64,000 bases of DNA, from positions 117,040 to 181,039 of the forward strand of contig JAFEBM010000010.1 in assembly GCA_018242685.1 (NCBI GenBank), in the 5' to 3' direction. The notes beneath the pieces are model-generated. The model saw only the letters and a program-made list of their open reading frames with translations. It made no database searches and was not told where the DNA came from. How positions within the stretch are numbered: position 1 is the first letter of the stretch; each line of letters starts with the position of its first letter. Source of the DNA: Nitrospira sp. (lineage in GTDB: Bacteria; Nitrospirota; Nitrospiria; Nitrospirales; Nitrospiraceae). The translations under genes were made by a program, and so were the position numbers. Positions 36,186 to 45,326 of the stretch are shown one piece after another.

Positions 36186-37193
36186 TCAGGAGTACTTGGC
36201 GATTTGCTCGCGCAGGATGACGATGCCGTCGCGCGCCACATCATAGGCGCTGAGTACACTCGATACCGGCGGGTCCTGTCCCGGAATCCAGAACCTGCGA
36301 CGGGTCAGGCGCATGAGGTTGACGAACGGCGGTACCGCGTTGAACACCTCTACTAAATATGGGCCGGCGTAAACCGGTGCGATTTCTGGCAGGATGACGT
36401 CCCACGGTATCCAGCTGCCTTTCACCGCGCCGCGATCGGGCGGTGAAATGTGGACATAGTGCAGGCGCTGCTGCTCGGTGGCCGTACGGACATTGTCGCG
36501 GAATATGTCGGGACCGGTACTGCCCAGCACAATATGAGCCGTATCAAATGTAGCGCCGGTCTGCGAGGATTCCAGTCTGGAGGTAAAGTCCAGCACATCC
36601 GAGACGGTGTTGGGGGCCGGTGTCTCCCAGTGATCCACCGGCTCGATCGCCAGTTTAACCCCGTACTTGGCCGCAAAGTCCGCCAGTTCCGCAAATACCG
36701 GTACGGCATTGGCATAGCGCGGGACCAACCAGTCCTGAAGTCGGTCACTCCACAACGGATCACCTGAATCCAGCGTCGGAAACTGGTTGTAAGGAAACAA
36801 AAACGGGCCCGCCATAATCGTGTCGCCCTGATCACCGTCAAGAAGACCGGTGATCCGGACACGCGATGTAAGATAGTTCAGGGCCTCGCGGCGCTGTTCG
36901 GCATACGGCGAGGTGGGATCGAAACTGCGCGTGGTGGCGACGTTAGTGGTGAAACGCACATGTTCAAGCCCGGCCTTGTTAAAAGACTCCTTGAGCCGTT
37001 TGTAGTCGTCAATCTCGGCCTCATGGTCATAGGTCTGCACCGGTGCGATCGGTAAATCGAAACCGGTATAACCTACATCCAACATCGTCTTGATGTGGCG
37101 GATCCAATGACTTGCAGCGCGCTGGTCACCGGGCTGCAAGTTTGCGGTAAACATAAAGAAGCTGAGATTGATCTTCGCGGCGGCGTGACTCAT
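36186..37193 (-). CDS. TIM-barrel sugar isomerase/epimerase-like protein
   Basis: A 335-residue xylose-isomerase-like TIM barrel (AP_endonuc_2 family). Likely metal ligands are Glu in KLAIEPVDHW, Asp and His in ATFDTAHIVLG, His in HYVHISPPDRG, and Glu in YLVEVFNAV. The family holds sugar-phosphate and keto-sugar isomerases, epimerases and dehydratases. ATG 37193 overlaps the stop of the IolE-like gene (ATGA), so both are translationally coupled. The substrate is unknown; context suggests a keto-sugar or inosose-like compound. Confidence 0.82.
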   Translation of the reverse strand: MSHAAAKINLSFFMFTANLQPGDQRAASHWIRHIKTMLDVGYTGFDLPIAPVQTYDHEAEIDDYKRLKESFNKAGLEHVRFTTNVATTRSFDPTSPYAEQRREALNYLTSRVRITGLLDGDQGDTIMAGPFLFPYNQFPTLDSGDPLWSDRLQDWLVPRYANAVPVFAELADFAAKYGVKLAIEPVDHWETPAPNTVSDVLDFTSRLESSQTGATFDTAHIVLGSTGPDIFRDNVRTATEQQRLHYVHISPPDRGAVKGSWIPWDVILPEIAPVYAGPYLVEVFNAVPPFVNLMRLTRRRFWIPGQDPPVSSVLSAYDVARDGIVILREQIAKYS

Positions 37194-38140
37194 TGCGCCC
37201 ACCCCAGCACCTTCTGCAGGTAAGCGCTTGCCATTTTGGCGTATTTCAGCGGCGGGGCCTTGGCGGGATCCTGCTCGGCTTCCACCACCAACCAGCCCTC
37301 GAAGCCGGCGTCGGCGAGAATGTCGATGATTTCAGGATAGCTGGTGATCGCGCCTTCGGGATCGCCGGGCACCGTGAAGATCCCGGCCTCGATTCCTTGC
37401 TGAAACGACCAGCCGTTGCTGTGCATCTCCTTAACCACAGAGGCTCGCATGTTTTTGAAATGGACATGCTTGACGCGCCTGGCATGCTTTTGCGCCACGG
37501 CGAGCGGATCGCCGCCGGCCGCCGCCATGTGGGCAGTATCCAGAAGTAAGTGGACCATTTCAGGATTGGTTTGCGCCATCAGCCTATCCACCGCCTCAGC
37601 GGTCATCACTCCGGTGCCCAGATGATGGTGATAACAAAGCTTGCGCCCGCGCGATTTGGCCATGGCGCCGATCTCGTTCAGCCCCTCGGCCAGCACTTGC
37701 CATTGAGCGTCATCGAATACCGGACTGTTGGGGTACAGCGCCACGGGCAAAGGGTTGACCGCATGGCCGAACTCGGCAACCACCAGATCGGCTCGCCGCG
37801 GATCGCTCCAACCGGCCTCGAAATCATCCATAAAATCGAGCTGCTGACGTATCTTGTCGAAGGTCTGTTGCTTCATGCTTTCGATGGTGAAATAGGTGCT
37901 GACCCAGGGTTCCGACACGCGCAGGTCGCGCAGACGCATCGCCGACTGCAAGACCTTGGGATCGCTTGGATACTTATGACCGATACTGCAACCCTTGAAG
38001 CCTGCCAATGCCATCTCGCTGATGCATTGCTCAAAGGGAATACCCGCATCGATGGATAGGAAGTCATCGTTCCACCATAGGGTACAGGTGACGCCCAGCC
38101 AAACCTTCTGGGGAGACAGTTTGTACTTGTTCGTGCTCAT
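37190..38140 (-). CDS. IolE-like TIM-barrel protein (inosose dehydratase family)
   Basis: About 316 residues. The N-terminal LGVTCTLWWNDDF and QCISEMALAGFKGCSIGHKYPSDPKVL closely follow the IolE (2-keto-myo-inositol dehydratase) pattern. Metal-site candidates include His/Asp in HLLLDTAHMAAAGG, His in HVHFKNMR and Glu in WLVVEAEQDP. The frame extends to 38212, but ATG 38140 is preceded by AAGGA at 8 bases. No other inositol gene (iolG, iolD, iolB) is present, so dehydration of a different keto-sugar is plausible. Confidence 0.82.
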   Translation of the reverse strand: MSTNKYKLSPQKVWLGVTCTLWWNDDFLSIDAGIPFEQCISEMALAGFKGCSIGHKYPSDPKVLQSAMRLRDLRVSEPWVSTYFTIESMKQQTFDKIRQQLDFMDDFEAGWSDPRRADLVVAEFGHAVNPLPVALYPNSPVFDDAQWQVLAEGLNEIGAMAKSRGRKLCYHHHLGTGVMTAEAVDRLMAQTNPEMVHLLLDTAHMAAAGGDPLAVAQKHARRVKHVHFKNMRASVVKEMHSNGWSFQQGIEAGIFTVPGDPEGAITSYPEIIDILADAGFEGWLVVEAEQDPAKAPPLKYAKMASAYLQKVLGWAQ

Positions 38141-38178
38141 TGAAGTCGTCCTTGTAAAATGAGGAGACAATGCTCCAG

Positions 38179-38646
38179 TTAAAATTTTGGAATGCCCGGC
38201 GGAAACTGCCATGAACCGAATCCTTGCGCCTTAGCTCCGGGCGGATGCGCACCAATGGCCGACCACAGCAGCCCTTCGACATACGCATCCGGTGTGGGCA
38301 CAAACGTGCCATCCTGTGCGGCCGGGCCGAAACGCTCCTGCCAGGCGGCGGGCAAGGCGTACCACGTGCCGATATACCAGAGTTTGACGACCGCGCGGGC
38401 CACAGGCCCCAGCTGTTCGCAACCGAACACAGTCTGCCGCAGCTTTGCCGTGCGTTCGCCGGCGCTTTGCGTCGTGATCCGGTCGAATGCGTTGAGCAGG
38501 GCATCGGTCATCGCTGTCCCGACCACACCATCCACGGTATCAAGGTAACGTTGCGTCAGCCCCGTGCCCCAGACCTCTGTGGGAGTGAACGCGGTGACTT
38601 CAGCCGAAAAGGCGACAAACGTCTCAAGACGGCGGGATACGCTCAT
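38179..38646 (-). CDS. Sorbitol-dehydrogenase-type small subunit (copy 1)
   Basis: A 155-residue protein like the small subunit of FAD sorbitol/gluconate dehydrogenases (FAD-SLDH family). The C-terminal GAHPPGAKAQGFGSWQFPPG matches GAHPIGARHQGYASWSLVP of the second copy at 43468-43941. It normally chaperones a GMC-type flavoprotein. Unlike many relatives it has no Tat signal, so export on its own is unlikely. ATG 38646 has AAGGAG 9 bases upstream; the longer frame to 38712 would run into the upstream gene. Confidence 0.75.
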   Translation of the reverse strand: MSVSRRLETFVAFSAEVTAFTPTEVWGTGLTQRYLDTVDGVVGTAMTDALLNAFDRITTQSAGERTAKLRQTVFGCEQLGPVARAVVKLWYIGTWYALPAAWQERFGPAAQDGTFVPTPDAYVEGLLWSAIGAHPPGAKAQGFGSWQFPPGIPKF

Positions 38647-38674
38647 CGGTGTAATCTCCTTGGCTTGGCGCCAC

Positions 38675-39724
38675 TCAAATCTCGTACGTCGGAGCTGCGT
38701 TGCAGTCCCCACCCGGCAGCGGGTTACGGATCAGCTGTTGCATGCGGTTACGGAATTCGAACATGCGCGGTACAGCTTCCAGCAGCAATTTCGGTTCACC
38801 GTTAAAGGCACGGGTTAGAAATGCCAGAAATTCGCGATACGCTTTGTTGAAATCCGCGACGGCGGCATGCAGTTCGGATTTTTCCGGGATTTTGTTAAGT
38901 TTAAGGTTCACGGCGATTGGCCACACCGCCTCCCAATTGACATGAATCTCGCGACCGGTTGGCTGGCCTGGTTGATCACCGATCTGATAGTACCTACCCT
39001 TTTGCAGCTGGTCGAAACGGTAATAATGGGCAATCTCGCCTTCGGCGCCGAAGATCTGTTTCAATTCGCCCTCGCCTTGCTCGATGACCAGGTCAATCGC
39101 TCTGCAGGCGCTGTCGACATCGAAAACCGGCCACAATCGTCCGCCGCCGGAATAGTAGTATTCGGCCGTCGCCTGTTTGGCGCGATCACCGGTAAATATG
39201 GTCTTGCCCTTGGCCTTCGCTTCGGATTCAAGGTACACAATGCCGTCCCGGATGGCCGCATAAAACTCCCCGATGCTGTAATAGCGCAGCGTTTGGTCAT
39301 GCGGATGGCTAATAAAGTGCCTTGCACCGCCTTTGATCTGCACGTGCCGCGCCTGGCCGCGGGGCGCCATGGCCGGGCGCTCGATTTTGAGGTAGGTTTC
39401 GAGGGCATCCTTACCGAACGGTCCAAGCCCTACTTCGAAATCATGCTCACCGTCTGGCAACACCGTGGGATAGCTCGGCACGAAGCCGGCCACGGTGAAA
39501 TCCACCGTGCCGCCAACGGCATTCATCACGTTGGCGGCGATGGTCAGATGCAGCATCTCTTCCACCGCCACCGCGCGCAAAATCTGCGCCGCGTCGGCAT
39601 TGTCGCCGGGGTGAATGGAATACAGTGCGCTGATGTAAGGCGGGGCCGTCGCATGCTCGAGTTGCATCGCCTTGAATAGTTGGCGATGCAGAAGGCCGAT
39701 CGAGGTTATGTCATGAGTTGTCAT
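38675..39724 (-). CDS. Ferritin-like protein of the VioB/RebD type
   Basis: A 349-residue protein starting with a ferritin-like four-helix domain. LEHATAPPYISALYSIHP and AVAVEEMLHLTIAANVMNAV give the Glu and ExxH metal ligands; later Glu residues around VIEQGEGE and the His of IAHYYRF may complete a di-iron site. The family (PF12902-like) includes the iminophenylpyruvate dimer synthases VioB and RebD, but many members are uncharacterised. ATG 39724 follows GGAG at 6 bases. It sits between a GMC gene and a small-subunit gene, so it may oxidise the same substrate class. Confidence 0.75.
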   Translation of the reverse strand: MTTHDITSIGLLHRQLFKAMQLEHATAPPYISALYSIHPGDNADAAQILRAVAVEEMLHLTIAANVMNAVGGTVDFTVAGFVPSYPTVLPDGEHDFEVGLGPFGKDALETYLKIERPAMAPRGQARHVQIKGGARHFISHPHDQTLRYYSIGEFYAAIRDGIVYLESEAKAKGKTIFTGDRAKQATAEYYYSGGGRLWPVFDVDSACRAIDLVIEQGEGELKQIFGAEGEIAHYYRFDQLQKGRYYQIGDQPGQPTGREIHVNWEAVWPIAVNLKLNKIPEKSELHAAVADFNKAYREFLAFLTRAFNGEPKLLLEAVPRMFEFRNRMQQLIRNPLPGGDCNAAPTYEI

Positions 39725-39738
39725 CGCGATCTCCGTGG

Positions 39739-41616
39739 TTACGTTTGCACCGGCGCGTGTAGTCGGCCTAGCTGCATGATCATGTTGCGCGCGCTGCGGA
39801 AGGCCATCGCCGCAAGGGTAAGGGTGACGTTGGCGGTGCCGATGGTGGGCATGCTGCCTGCGCCAACGAGGTAGAGGTTGTCGTGATCCCAGCAGCGCTG
39901 GTTGGTGTCAACCACGGAGGTCGCCTTGTCGGTCCCCATCACGTGCGTCCCAGCAAGGTGATTGCCCCCGCGGATCGCGAAAGGCTCGCCTTCGTAGGTG
40001 ACGAAGCCATAGTCGGAAGGATCGTATTTCGTGTGATCCTCGGCACCCAGGCGCGCAAAGACCGTCTTCGCGAATTGCCGCGCATACGCCGCGCCGCGCA
40101 GCGTGTAGTCGGGCACGGTGAATGAGACGACCGGGCGCATATTGCCCAGCAGGTCGGTGTAACTCGGATTGACGCTGACGCGGTTGCTCTCGCTCGGCAA
40201 GACTTCGATCATGAACGCCAACAATAATTGGCGCGAAACACGGTCGATGATCGCCTGCCGCAAATCGGCGCCGAATTTGTTGCCGGCATCGACCAATTCG
40301 ACGACATCGGAGGCGGGCGATCCGGTCGCCCATCCCCAGCCGTCGTTATGGATGTCGACGCTGAACGTCGCTTGATGGCGGCGGAACGCGCCGCCGCGCA
40401 ACTCAACGATGCCGCCGGTGCAGGTGGTGCCGCGCATCGTGCCGCAGATCTGCGGCATCAGCGCCCAGTTCAGCAGATAGGCGTGGTCCATCAAATTGCA
40501 GCCCATCAGGCCACTACTGCTGCGCAGCCCCGAGGCCAACATCAAGCGCGGCGTCTCAATGGCATTGCCGGCCAACACGTACAGCGTACCCGTAATCATG
40601 ATCGTGTGATGATCAGGCGATGCGGGGTCGTGATACAGCTTGGTCTCGATCCCGGTGACGCGTCCCGAAGCTGAATCAATCACGACCCGCGAAGCCACGG
40701 CCTGCGACAGCAAATCCACTCGCCCGGTATCGAAAGCCTTGGCCAACGTCTTGCCCGCGTGATACTTGGCCTGGACCGGACAGATGGGCACACAGTTGGT
40801 ATTGCCCTGGCAACGCCCGCCGACATCAATTTGGTGTGACGCCACCGCGCCGACCGGTTGGTAACCCTTGCCACCGTCGTATTTCTGATTGGGGATGGCG
40901 TTGCGCCCCTGTGGAAAGGGACGCACGCGTAGCGGGTAGCGCTCTCCGTACAATTCGACTTCGGAACCGTCGATCTGTGCGGCTACTCGCTGATCCAAAT
41001 AAGACAGCGGAAGCCCGTGCATCGGGTAGACATAAGACGAGCGGAATGTGATGTCGAGATATTGCTGGTCTTCGACATTTGCGGAGACACCGATCTCGCG
41101 CTCGGCGAGTTCGTAATCGACCTCGAGATCGTGATAGCGAATCGGCCAATCCTTGCCTTGCCCGAATAAGGTTTGCATCTGGAAATCCTGGGGCAGCATA
41201 CGGGGGGTTTTGGCTTCCCAGTGGATGGTGGTGCCGCCAAATGCGCGTGTGTAGACGGTGTCGGTTACGTACGGACCTGATTGCACAATATAGGATGTGC
41301 TGTTGATCTCAAGCGGGTCGAGTTTGCGTAACTGACCGCTGCGCGGCATATCGGCATTGCGGTTGACCGGGAACGGAGATTGGTTGTCTTTGTCCGCCTG
41401 TCCATAAAAATGCTGAAGATAGCTGGAGTACCCTTTAAAGGATCGGTCGGTTTCGGTCGCCGCCTCGACGATCAGCACGCGTTTACCGGCTTGCGCCAGC
41501 TCGTTGGCGATGATCGCCCCGGCGACGCCCGAACCGACAATGATGGCATCGTAATGACCGCTGTTTTTCAGCACGCCGGGATCAACCATGATGGCGCGTC
41601 TATCCAGGATTGACAC
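39739..41616 (-). CDS. GMC-family FAD oxidoreductase with Cys cluster (copy 1)
   Basis: A 625-residue flavoprotein. The FAD loop is DAIIVGSGVAGAIIANELA; the catalytic His/Asn pair sits in GGNHLAGTHVMGT and TANVTLTLAAMA. Residues Cys269, Cys275 and Cys279 (RCQGNTNCVPICPVQAKY) form the C-x5-C-x3-C motif known to bind a [3Fe-4S] cluster in FAD-glucose dehydrogenase of Burkholderia. No signal peptide. The start is GTG 41616 with AAAGGAG 7 bases upstream, overlapping the preceding GMC gene by 17 bases. It probably oxidises a sugar or polyol hydroxyl and passes electrons through the cluster. Confidence 0.88.
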   Translation of the reverse strand: MSILDRRAIMVDPGVLKNSGHYDAIIVGSGVAGAIIANELAQAGKRVLIVEAATETDRSFKGYSSYLQHFYGQADKDNQSPFPVNRNADMPRSGQLRKLDPLEINSTSYIVQSGPYVTDTVYTRAFGGTTIHWEAKTPRMLPQDFQMQTLFGQGKDWPIRYHDLEVDYELAEREIGVSANVEDQQYLDITFRSSYVYPMHGLPLSYLDQRVAAQIDGSEVELYGERYPLRVRPFPQGRNAIPNQKYDGGKGYQPVGAVASHQIDVGGRCQGNTNCVPICPVQAKYHAGKTLAKAFDTGRVDLLSQAVASRVVIDSASGRVTGIETKLYHDPASPDHHTIMITGTLYVLAGNAIETPRLMLASGLRSSSGLMGCNLMDHAYLLNWALMPQICGTMRGTTCTGGIVELRGGAFRRHQATFSVDIHNDGWGWATGSPASDVVELVDAGNKFGADLRQAIIDRVSRQLLLAFMIEVLPSESNRVSVNPSYTDLLGNMRPVVSFTVPDYTLRGAAYARQFAKTVFARLGAEDHTKYDPSDYGFVTYEGEPFAIRGGNHLAGTHVMGTDKATSVVDTNQRCWDHDNLYLVGAGSMPTIGTANVTLTLAAMAFRSARNMIMQLGRLHAPVQT

Positions 41617-43471
41617 GTTGAGTCTCCTTTCGCCGTCGCGGACCAGGTTCGATTCCTGGATTGTGTTTCCGCATGCGGGCGATAATATGGTCGGCAGTGC
41701 GCAGCGCCAATGCGGCCAAGGTCAGTGTCGGGTTGGATGTTCCCATGGTCGTGAAACTGCCCGAACCGATGAGATACAGATTGGGATGCTCCCAACTGCG
41801 CTGGTATTCATCCACCACCGAGGTTTCGGCGTTATCGCCCATGGCATGGGTGCCGGCGCAATGGCCCATACCGTGATAATAAAACTTCTCACCCTCGTAT
41901 TCGGCCACGGGAAAAGGCAATTCCACCGCGTTGCTCGAGCAATCCGTGATTCCCGCCTGGCGGAATACCGCCAGGGCCACCTTGCGGGCGGCGATCATGC
42001 CCTTGAACGTATAGTCGTCGATTTCATAGTCGATCACCGGTCGCGGGTTACCCAGCTTATCCCGATTGGACGGATCGACAGTGACGCGGTTTTTCAGGTT
42101 GGGCAACTGTTCCACCGCCAGTGAAAAACGTACCTGCCGCGGCAGCTGATCCTCCAGATGGCTACGCAACCGCTGTCCAACCAGTTTTTGCTTGAGTACG
42201 GCGTCATTGACCGTGGCGTCGGGCGCGCCGGTTGTGGCGTGCCAACCGTCATTGCCGATGTCGAAACGGAAAGCGGCATGGCGGGTACGAAAGCGGCCGG
42301 CACGAAAATCTTCGATGCCCGAGGAAGATTGCGGCCCCCGGAAACTGCCGACATTAAACGGTGCCAAGCCCCAGACATAGAGGGCGGGATGATCCATCAG
42401 ACCACAACCCACTTTTTTACTTTGTGATTGCAGTCCTGAGACCAGCATCAGCCTGGCGTTTTCGACGGCATGGGCGGCTAAGATATAGATGCGGCCGGTG
42501 GCGATCTCTTCAGTATGCTGAATAGAACCCGGATCGTCATAGCGCTTGTAGCGGATGCCTGATACGGCATGACCGGATTTGTCGATCAAGATGTCGCTCG
42601 CAACCGCCTGCGCGCGCAGTGTAAGATGGCGCCGGTCGGCCTGTGCCAGTGACTTGTTGGCATTGTATTTCGCCTGCACCGGGCAAATCGGGGTGCAGGC
42701 CGTGTTGCCCTCACAACGCTCACCCAGGAACGAGCGGCGCGCGTTGCCATCGGCATCGACATCCAGCGCGCCCACCGGTTGATAGCTACCGCGCGGGATG
42801 GAATTGCGCGCGGCGGGGTAGCTGCGTACCTGCACGGACACGCTGTCTTCGCCGACCATCACCCTCATACCATTGACGGCGGCGCCCAGCACCCGATCCG
42901 AATAGCTCGGTGGAACGCGATGCATCGGATAGTCATAACTTTCGGAAAAGCGCAAACCAAGATAACGTTGATCCACAACATCCGCGGAGACGCCCATCTC
43001 GTGTTCGGCCTGCTCGTAATAGGGTGACAGCATGTCGTACCGGATCGGCCAATCGCGCGCGAGGCCGAACCGGCTGCCCATCTCGAAATCTTCGGGCAGC
43101 ATGCGCAACGAAACGCCTAACCAATGTAACGTCGATCCACCCAGCGTGCGCGTGTAGGTGCTGCCGTAAAGATGCGGGCCGTTCTGGATGAAATAGCCGC
43201 TGTTAGCGGGGAGCGACTTGTCTTTAAACAAATCGCCGCCATCCGGTTGCGGTGCTGCCTCGGCGGGCGGCCAAGGGCTTTCCGCGCCTTTGGCGGACGC
43301 GGCATAAAACGTCTCAAGATGGCTGGTGTAATCCGCAATACTGCGCGTCGTGTCGGGTCCGGCCTCCAGCACCAGCACCTTCAACCCGGCGGTGGTCAAT
43401 CGCTTGGCGACCAATGCGCCCGCGATTCCCGCCCCAACGATCACCACATCATATTGCGCTGGTTCGCTCAT
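41600..43471 (-). CDS. GMC-family FAD oxidoreductase with Cys cluster (copy 2)
   Basis: A 623-residue paralogue of the protein at 39739-41616. The FAD loop is DVVIVGAGIAGALVAKRL, the active site GMGHCAGTHAMGD and TSNPTLTLAALA. Cys253, Cys259 and Cys263 in RCEGNTACTPICPVQAKY repeat the C-x5-C-x3-C pattern. The frame opens at 43567, but ATG 43471 overlaps the small-subunit stop as ATGA and gives a normal N-terminus MSEPAQYDV. Two GMC subunits, each with a small subunit in the operon, suggest two oxidation steps or a heteromeric enzyme. Confidence 0.88.
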   Translation of the reverse strand: MSEPAQYDVVIVGAGIAGALVAKRLTTAGLKVLVLEAGPDTTRSIADYTSHLETFYAASAKGAESPWPPAEAAPQPDGGDLFKDKSLPANSGYFIQNGPHLYGSTYTRTLGGSTLHWLGVSLRMLPEDFEMGSRFGLARDWPIRYDMLSPYYEQAEHEMGVSADVVDQRYLGLRFSESYDYPMHRVPPSYSDRVLGAAVNGMRVMVGEDSVSVQVRSYPAARNSIPRGSYQPVGALDVDADGNARRSFLGERCEGNTACTPICPVQAKYNANKSLAQADRRHLTLRAQAVASDILIDKSGHAVSGIRYKRYDDPGSIQHTEEIATGRIYILAAHAVENARLMLVSGLQSQSKKVGCGLMDHPALYVWGLAPFNVGSFRGPQSSSGIEDFRAGRFRTRHAAFRFDIGNDGWHATTGAPDATVNDAVLKQKLVGQRLRSHLEDQLPRQVRFSLAVEQLPNLKNRVTVDPSNRDKLGNPRPVIDYEIDDYTFKGMIAARKVALAVFRQAGITDCSSNAVELPFPVAEYEGEKFYYHGMGHCAGTHAMGDNAETSVVDEYQRSWEHPNLYLIGSGSFTTMGTSNPTLTLAALALRTADHIIARMRKHNPGIEPGPRRRKETQRVNPG

Positions 43472-43941
43472 GCCGTATTTCTTCGATTGGGTTTTGTGGG
43501 GACCAGCGACCAGGACGCGTAGCCCTGGTGGCGCGCCCCGATCGGGTGAGCTCCGGCAATCTCCCATTGCAGACCGGCCTGATAGGCGGCGCCGGATATC
43601 AGATGGTTCTCGTCTTCCGGAAACGCGCCGAAACTAGCGCGCCAATCATCGGGCAATCGACGCCACACACCGCGATACCACATCAGAATAATGTTTTGCG
43701 CCACACAACCCAGGCGTGTATCGTCCAGGACCTGATGCTCAACCGCCGCTTCGATCTCTTCAGCCGGTAACGCCTCGAATCGTTTGAACAGATCGTCGAG
43801 TAACGCGACGGGCAGGATTTTCCCCAGCGTCACCAGATAGGCCTCGGCCTGACCGGTGCCGAACAACTGTACTGTTTCAACTCCGGTCAGCACGCTGGAC
43901 AAAGCGACAAACGTATGCAATCTGGGGTCTTGTATCCTCAT
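43468..43941 (-). CDS. Sorbitol-dehydrogenase-type small subunit (copy 2)
   Basis: A 157-residue paralogue of 38179-38646, with GAHPIGARHQGYASWSLVP near the C-terminus and an N-terminal helix LHTFVALSSVLTGVETVQLFG (copy 1: LETFVAFSAEVTAFTPTEVWG). There is no signal peptide. ATG 43941 overlaps the GH15 stop as ATGA, and its own stop overlaps the following GMC gene the same way, so this subunit is coupled to the 41600-43471 flavoprotein. Confidence 0.75.
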   Translation of the reverse strand: MRIQDPRLHTFVALSSVLTGVETVQLFGTGQAEAYLVTLGKILPVALLDDLFKRFEALPAEEIEAAVEHQVLDDTRLGCVAQNIILMWYRGVWRRLPDDWRASFGAFPEDENHLISGAAYQAGLQWEIAGAHPIGARHQGYASWSLVPTKPNRRNTA

Positions 43942-45326
43942 GCGTTGCGCGCCCTCAGCACTGACAGAAACGCGGCATAGCTCCATGTCAGGTTATGTAC
44001 ACTTTTCTCATAGCCGGACGTGCCGTCGAACTGTTCGCTCAGTTCATAGTGGTCGCTGTGAAAAAGAATGGCGCGCAGCATGGCGTCGGCGGCGTTGCGC
44101 AGCATGGTGGCAGCGGCGGCGGTTTTAGTCCTGGCATCGATGCCCAACGGTTCAAAAAAGGTCTTGGACACAGTGTCGAACGGCACCTTGTTGGAGGACG
44201 TAATGACACCGGCGAGTCTGTAGTAGACCTCGGCAACGTTTGCCGTGCATAAAGCCCAAGGATGGCCGCCGAGCACTGGATCGGCGACATCGCCATCGTA
44301 AATATCTTTCGGATAGCGCCCGAACAACGGCCCGATGCCGCGCGCCTTGTCGGCAAGGTTGATGGGATACACACTGGCGGAGCTTGGATCGCTCCACTGC
44401 TGGCGCAGGATGGCCACCGTGGCAAGCAACTTGGGATCCGTGCACGGTACCGCTCCGTAGACGCAAGCGCTGGCGATATCGATATTGACGTCATACCCGT
44501 CGAACACCGATTGCGGCGGCTGGCTGCCAGGCCTCACCAGCGACACGTAGTAGGAGCCGTTCCAGTGCGTGGCTAACGCACGGTCCAGCCACGTGATCGC
44601 TTCGGCGACTTCGTTCGGTACGGTCAGACTAATCCGGTTCTCGGCGACCTCACGGAAACAGCGCAAATGCACCGAGCGGGCGAAGAAGGAATCGCCCTGG
44701 TGTTCTTCCCACAAATTGGTGGTCGGTTGACGATACGCGGTTAACAGATACGCGAGGTTCTTTTCGATCTGATCAACGGCTGTCTTTTGTGTGGGAGCAT
44801 CGAGTTGATCGTAGGCGCGCAGCATGGCGATGGTCTGCAACGCGGGACCATCGCTCTGCTCGGTCCAAGGGCGAACCTGACCAGCGACCGTGAAGCAGGC
44901 ATGCCCTTTGGTCACCGCCTCATCCTGAGCGATGGGTGTTGCATTGTTATAACAGGCGGCGGCGAAGTTGACGTAATCGATCAGAGCCTGCACACTCCCG
45001 CCGCTGGTGGGCACATCGGCGGAGGCGATCTCGATCGCCGTGATCGCCGCATCACGCACCCAGTTGTAGACGTAATCCTGGTCGACGCCTGGTGTATTCG
45101 CCGGAAAGGACGGCGCGGCGATGACGCAACCGGGCAACGAATACATGCCACGCTGGGCTGGGTCTTCGATCACGAAACCGTCTGACGTCACGTTCCGCAT
45201 CATCAACATCAGCATGTACGGCGCAAGATGATCGAGATTCGATCGGTGAGACGCCATCACCGGTTGCACGCGCACCGCTCCGCTGCCTACCGTCGGTCCA
45301 AGGCCGGTTGTTGGAGTGTTGGCCAT
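43938..45326 (-). CDS. GH15 glucoamylase-like protein
   Basis: A 462-residue (alpha/alpha)6 glycosidase. Diagnostic parts resemble the fungal type: VYNWVRDAAITAIEIAS, WTEQSDGPALQTIAMLRAYD, NLWEEHQGDSFFARSVHLRC (with the likely acid Glu), GHPWALCTANVAEVYY, and ELSEQFDGTSGYEKSVHNLT followed by WSYAAFLSVL (likely base Glu). No signal peptide is visible, so it should act in the cytoplasm, unlike most glucoamylases. The start codon overlaps the stop of the lipocalin-like gene by one base. The substrate may be an alpha-glucoside or a glucosylated small molecule. Confidence 0.87.
   Translation of the reverse strand: MANTPTTGLGPTVGSGAVRVQPVMASHRSNLDHLAPYMLMLMMRNVTSDGFVIEDPAQRGMYSLPGCVIAAPSFPANTPGVDQDYVYNWVRDAAITAIEIASADVPTSGGSVQALIDYVNFAAACYNNATPIAQDEAVTKGHACFTVAGQVRPWTEQSDGPALQTIAMLRAYDQLDAPTQKTAVDQIEKNLAYLLTAYRQPTTNLWEEHQGDSFFARSVHLRCFREVAENRISLTVPNEVAEAITWLDRALATHWNGSYYVSLVRPGSQPPQSVFDGYDVNIDIASACVYGAVPCTDPKLLATVAILRQQWSDPSSASVYPINLADKARGIGPLFGRYPKDIYDGDVADPVLGGHPWALCTANVAEVYYRLAGVITSSNKVPFDTVSKTFFEPLGIDARTKTAAAATMLRNAADAMLRAILFHSDHYELSEQFDGTSGYEKSVHNLTWSYAAFLSVLRARNA

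Noticed and set aside
38867..39679. A 270-codon plus-strand frame
   Set aside because: Antisense to the ferritin-like gene with its Glu and ExxH motifs; no independent support.
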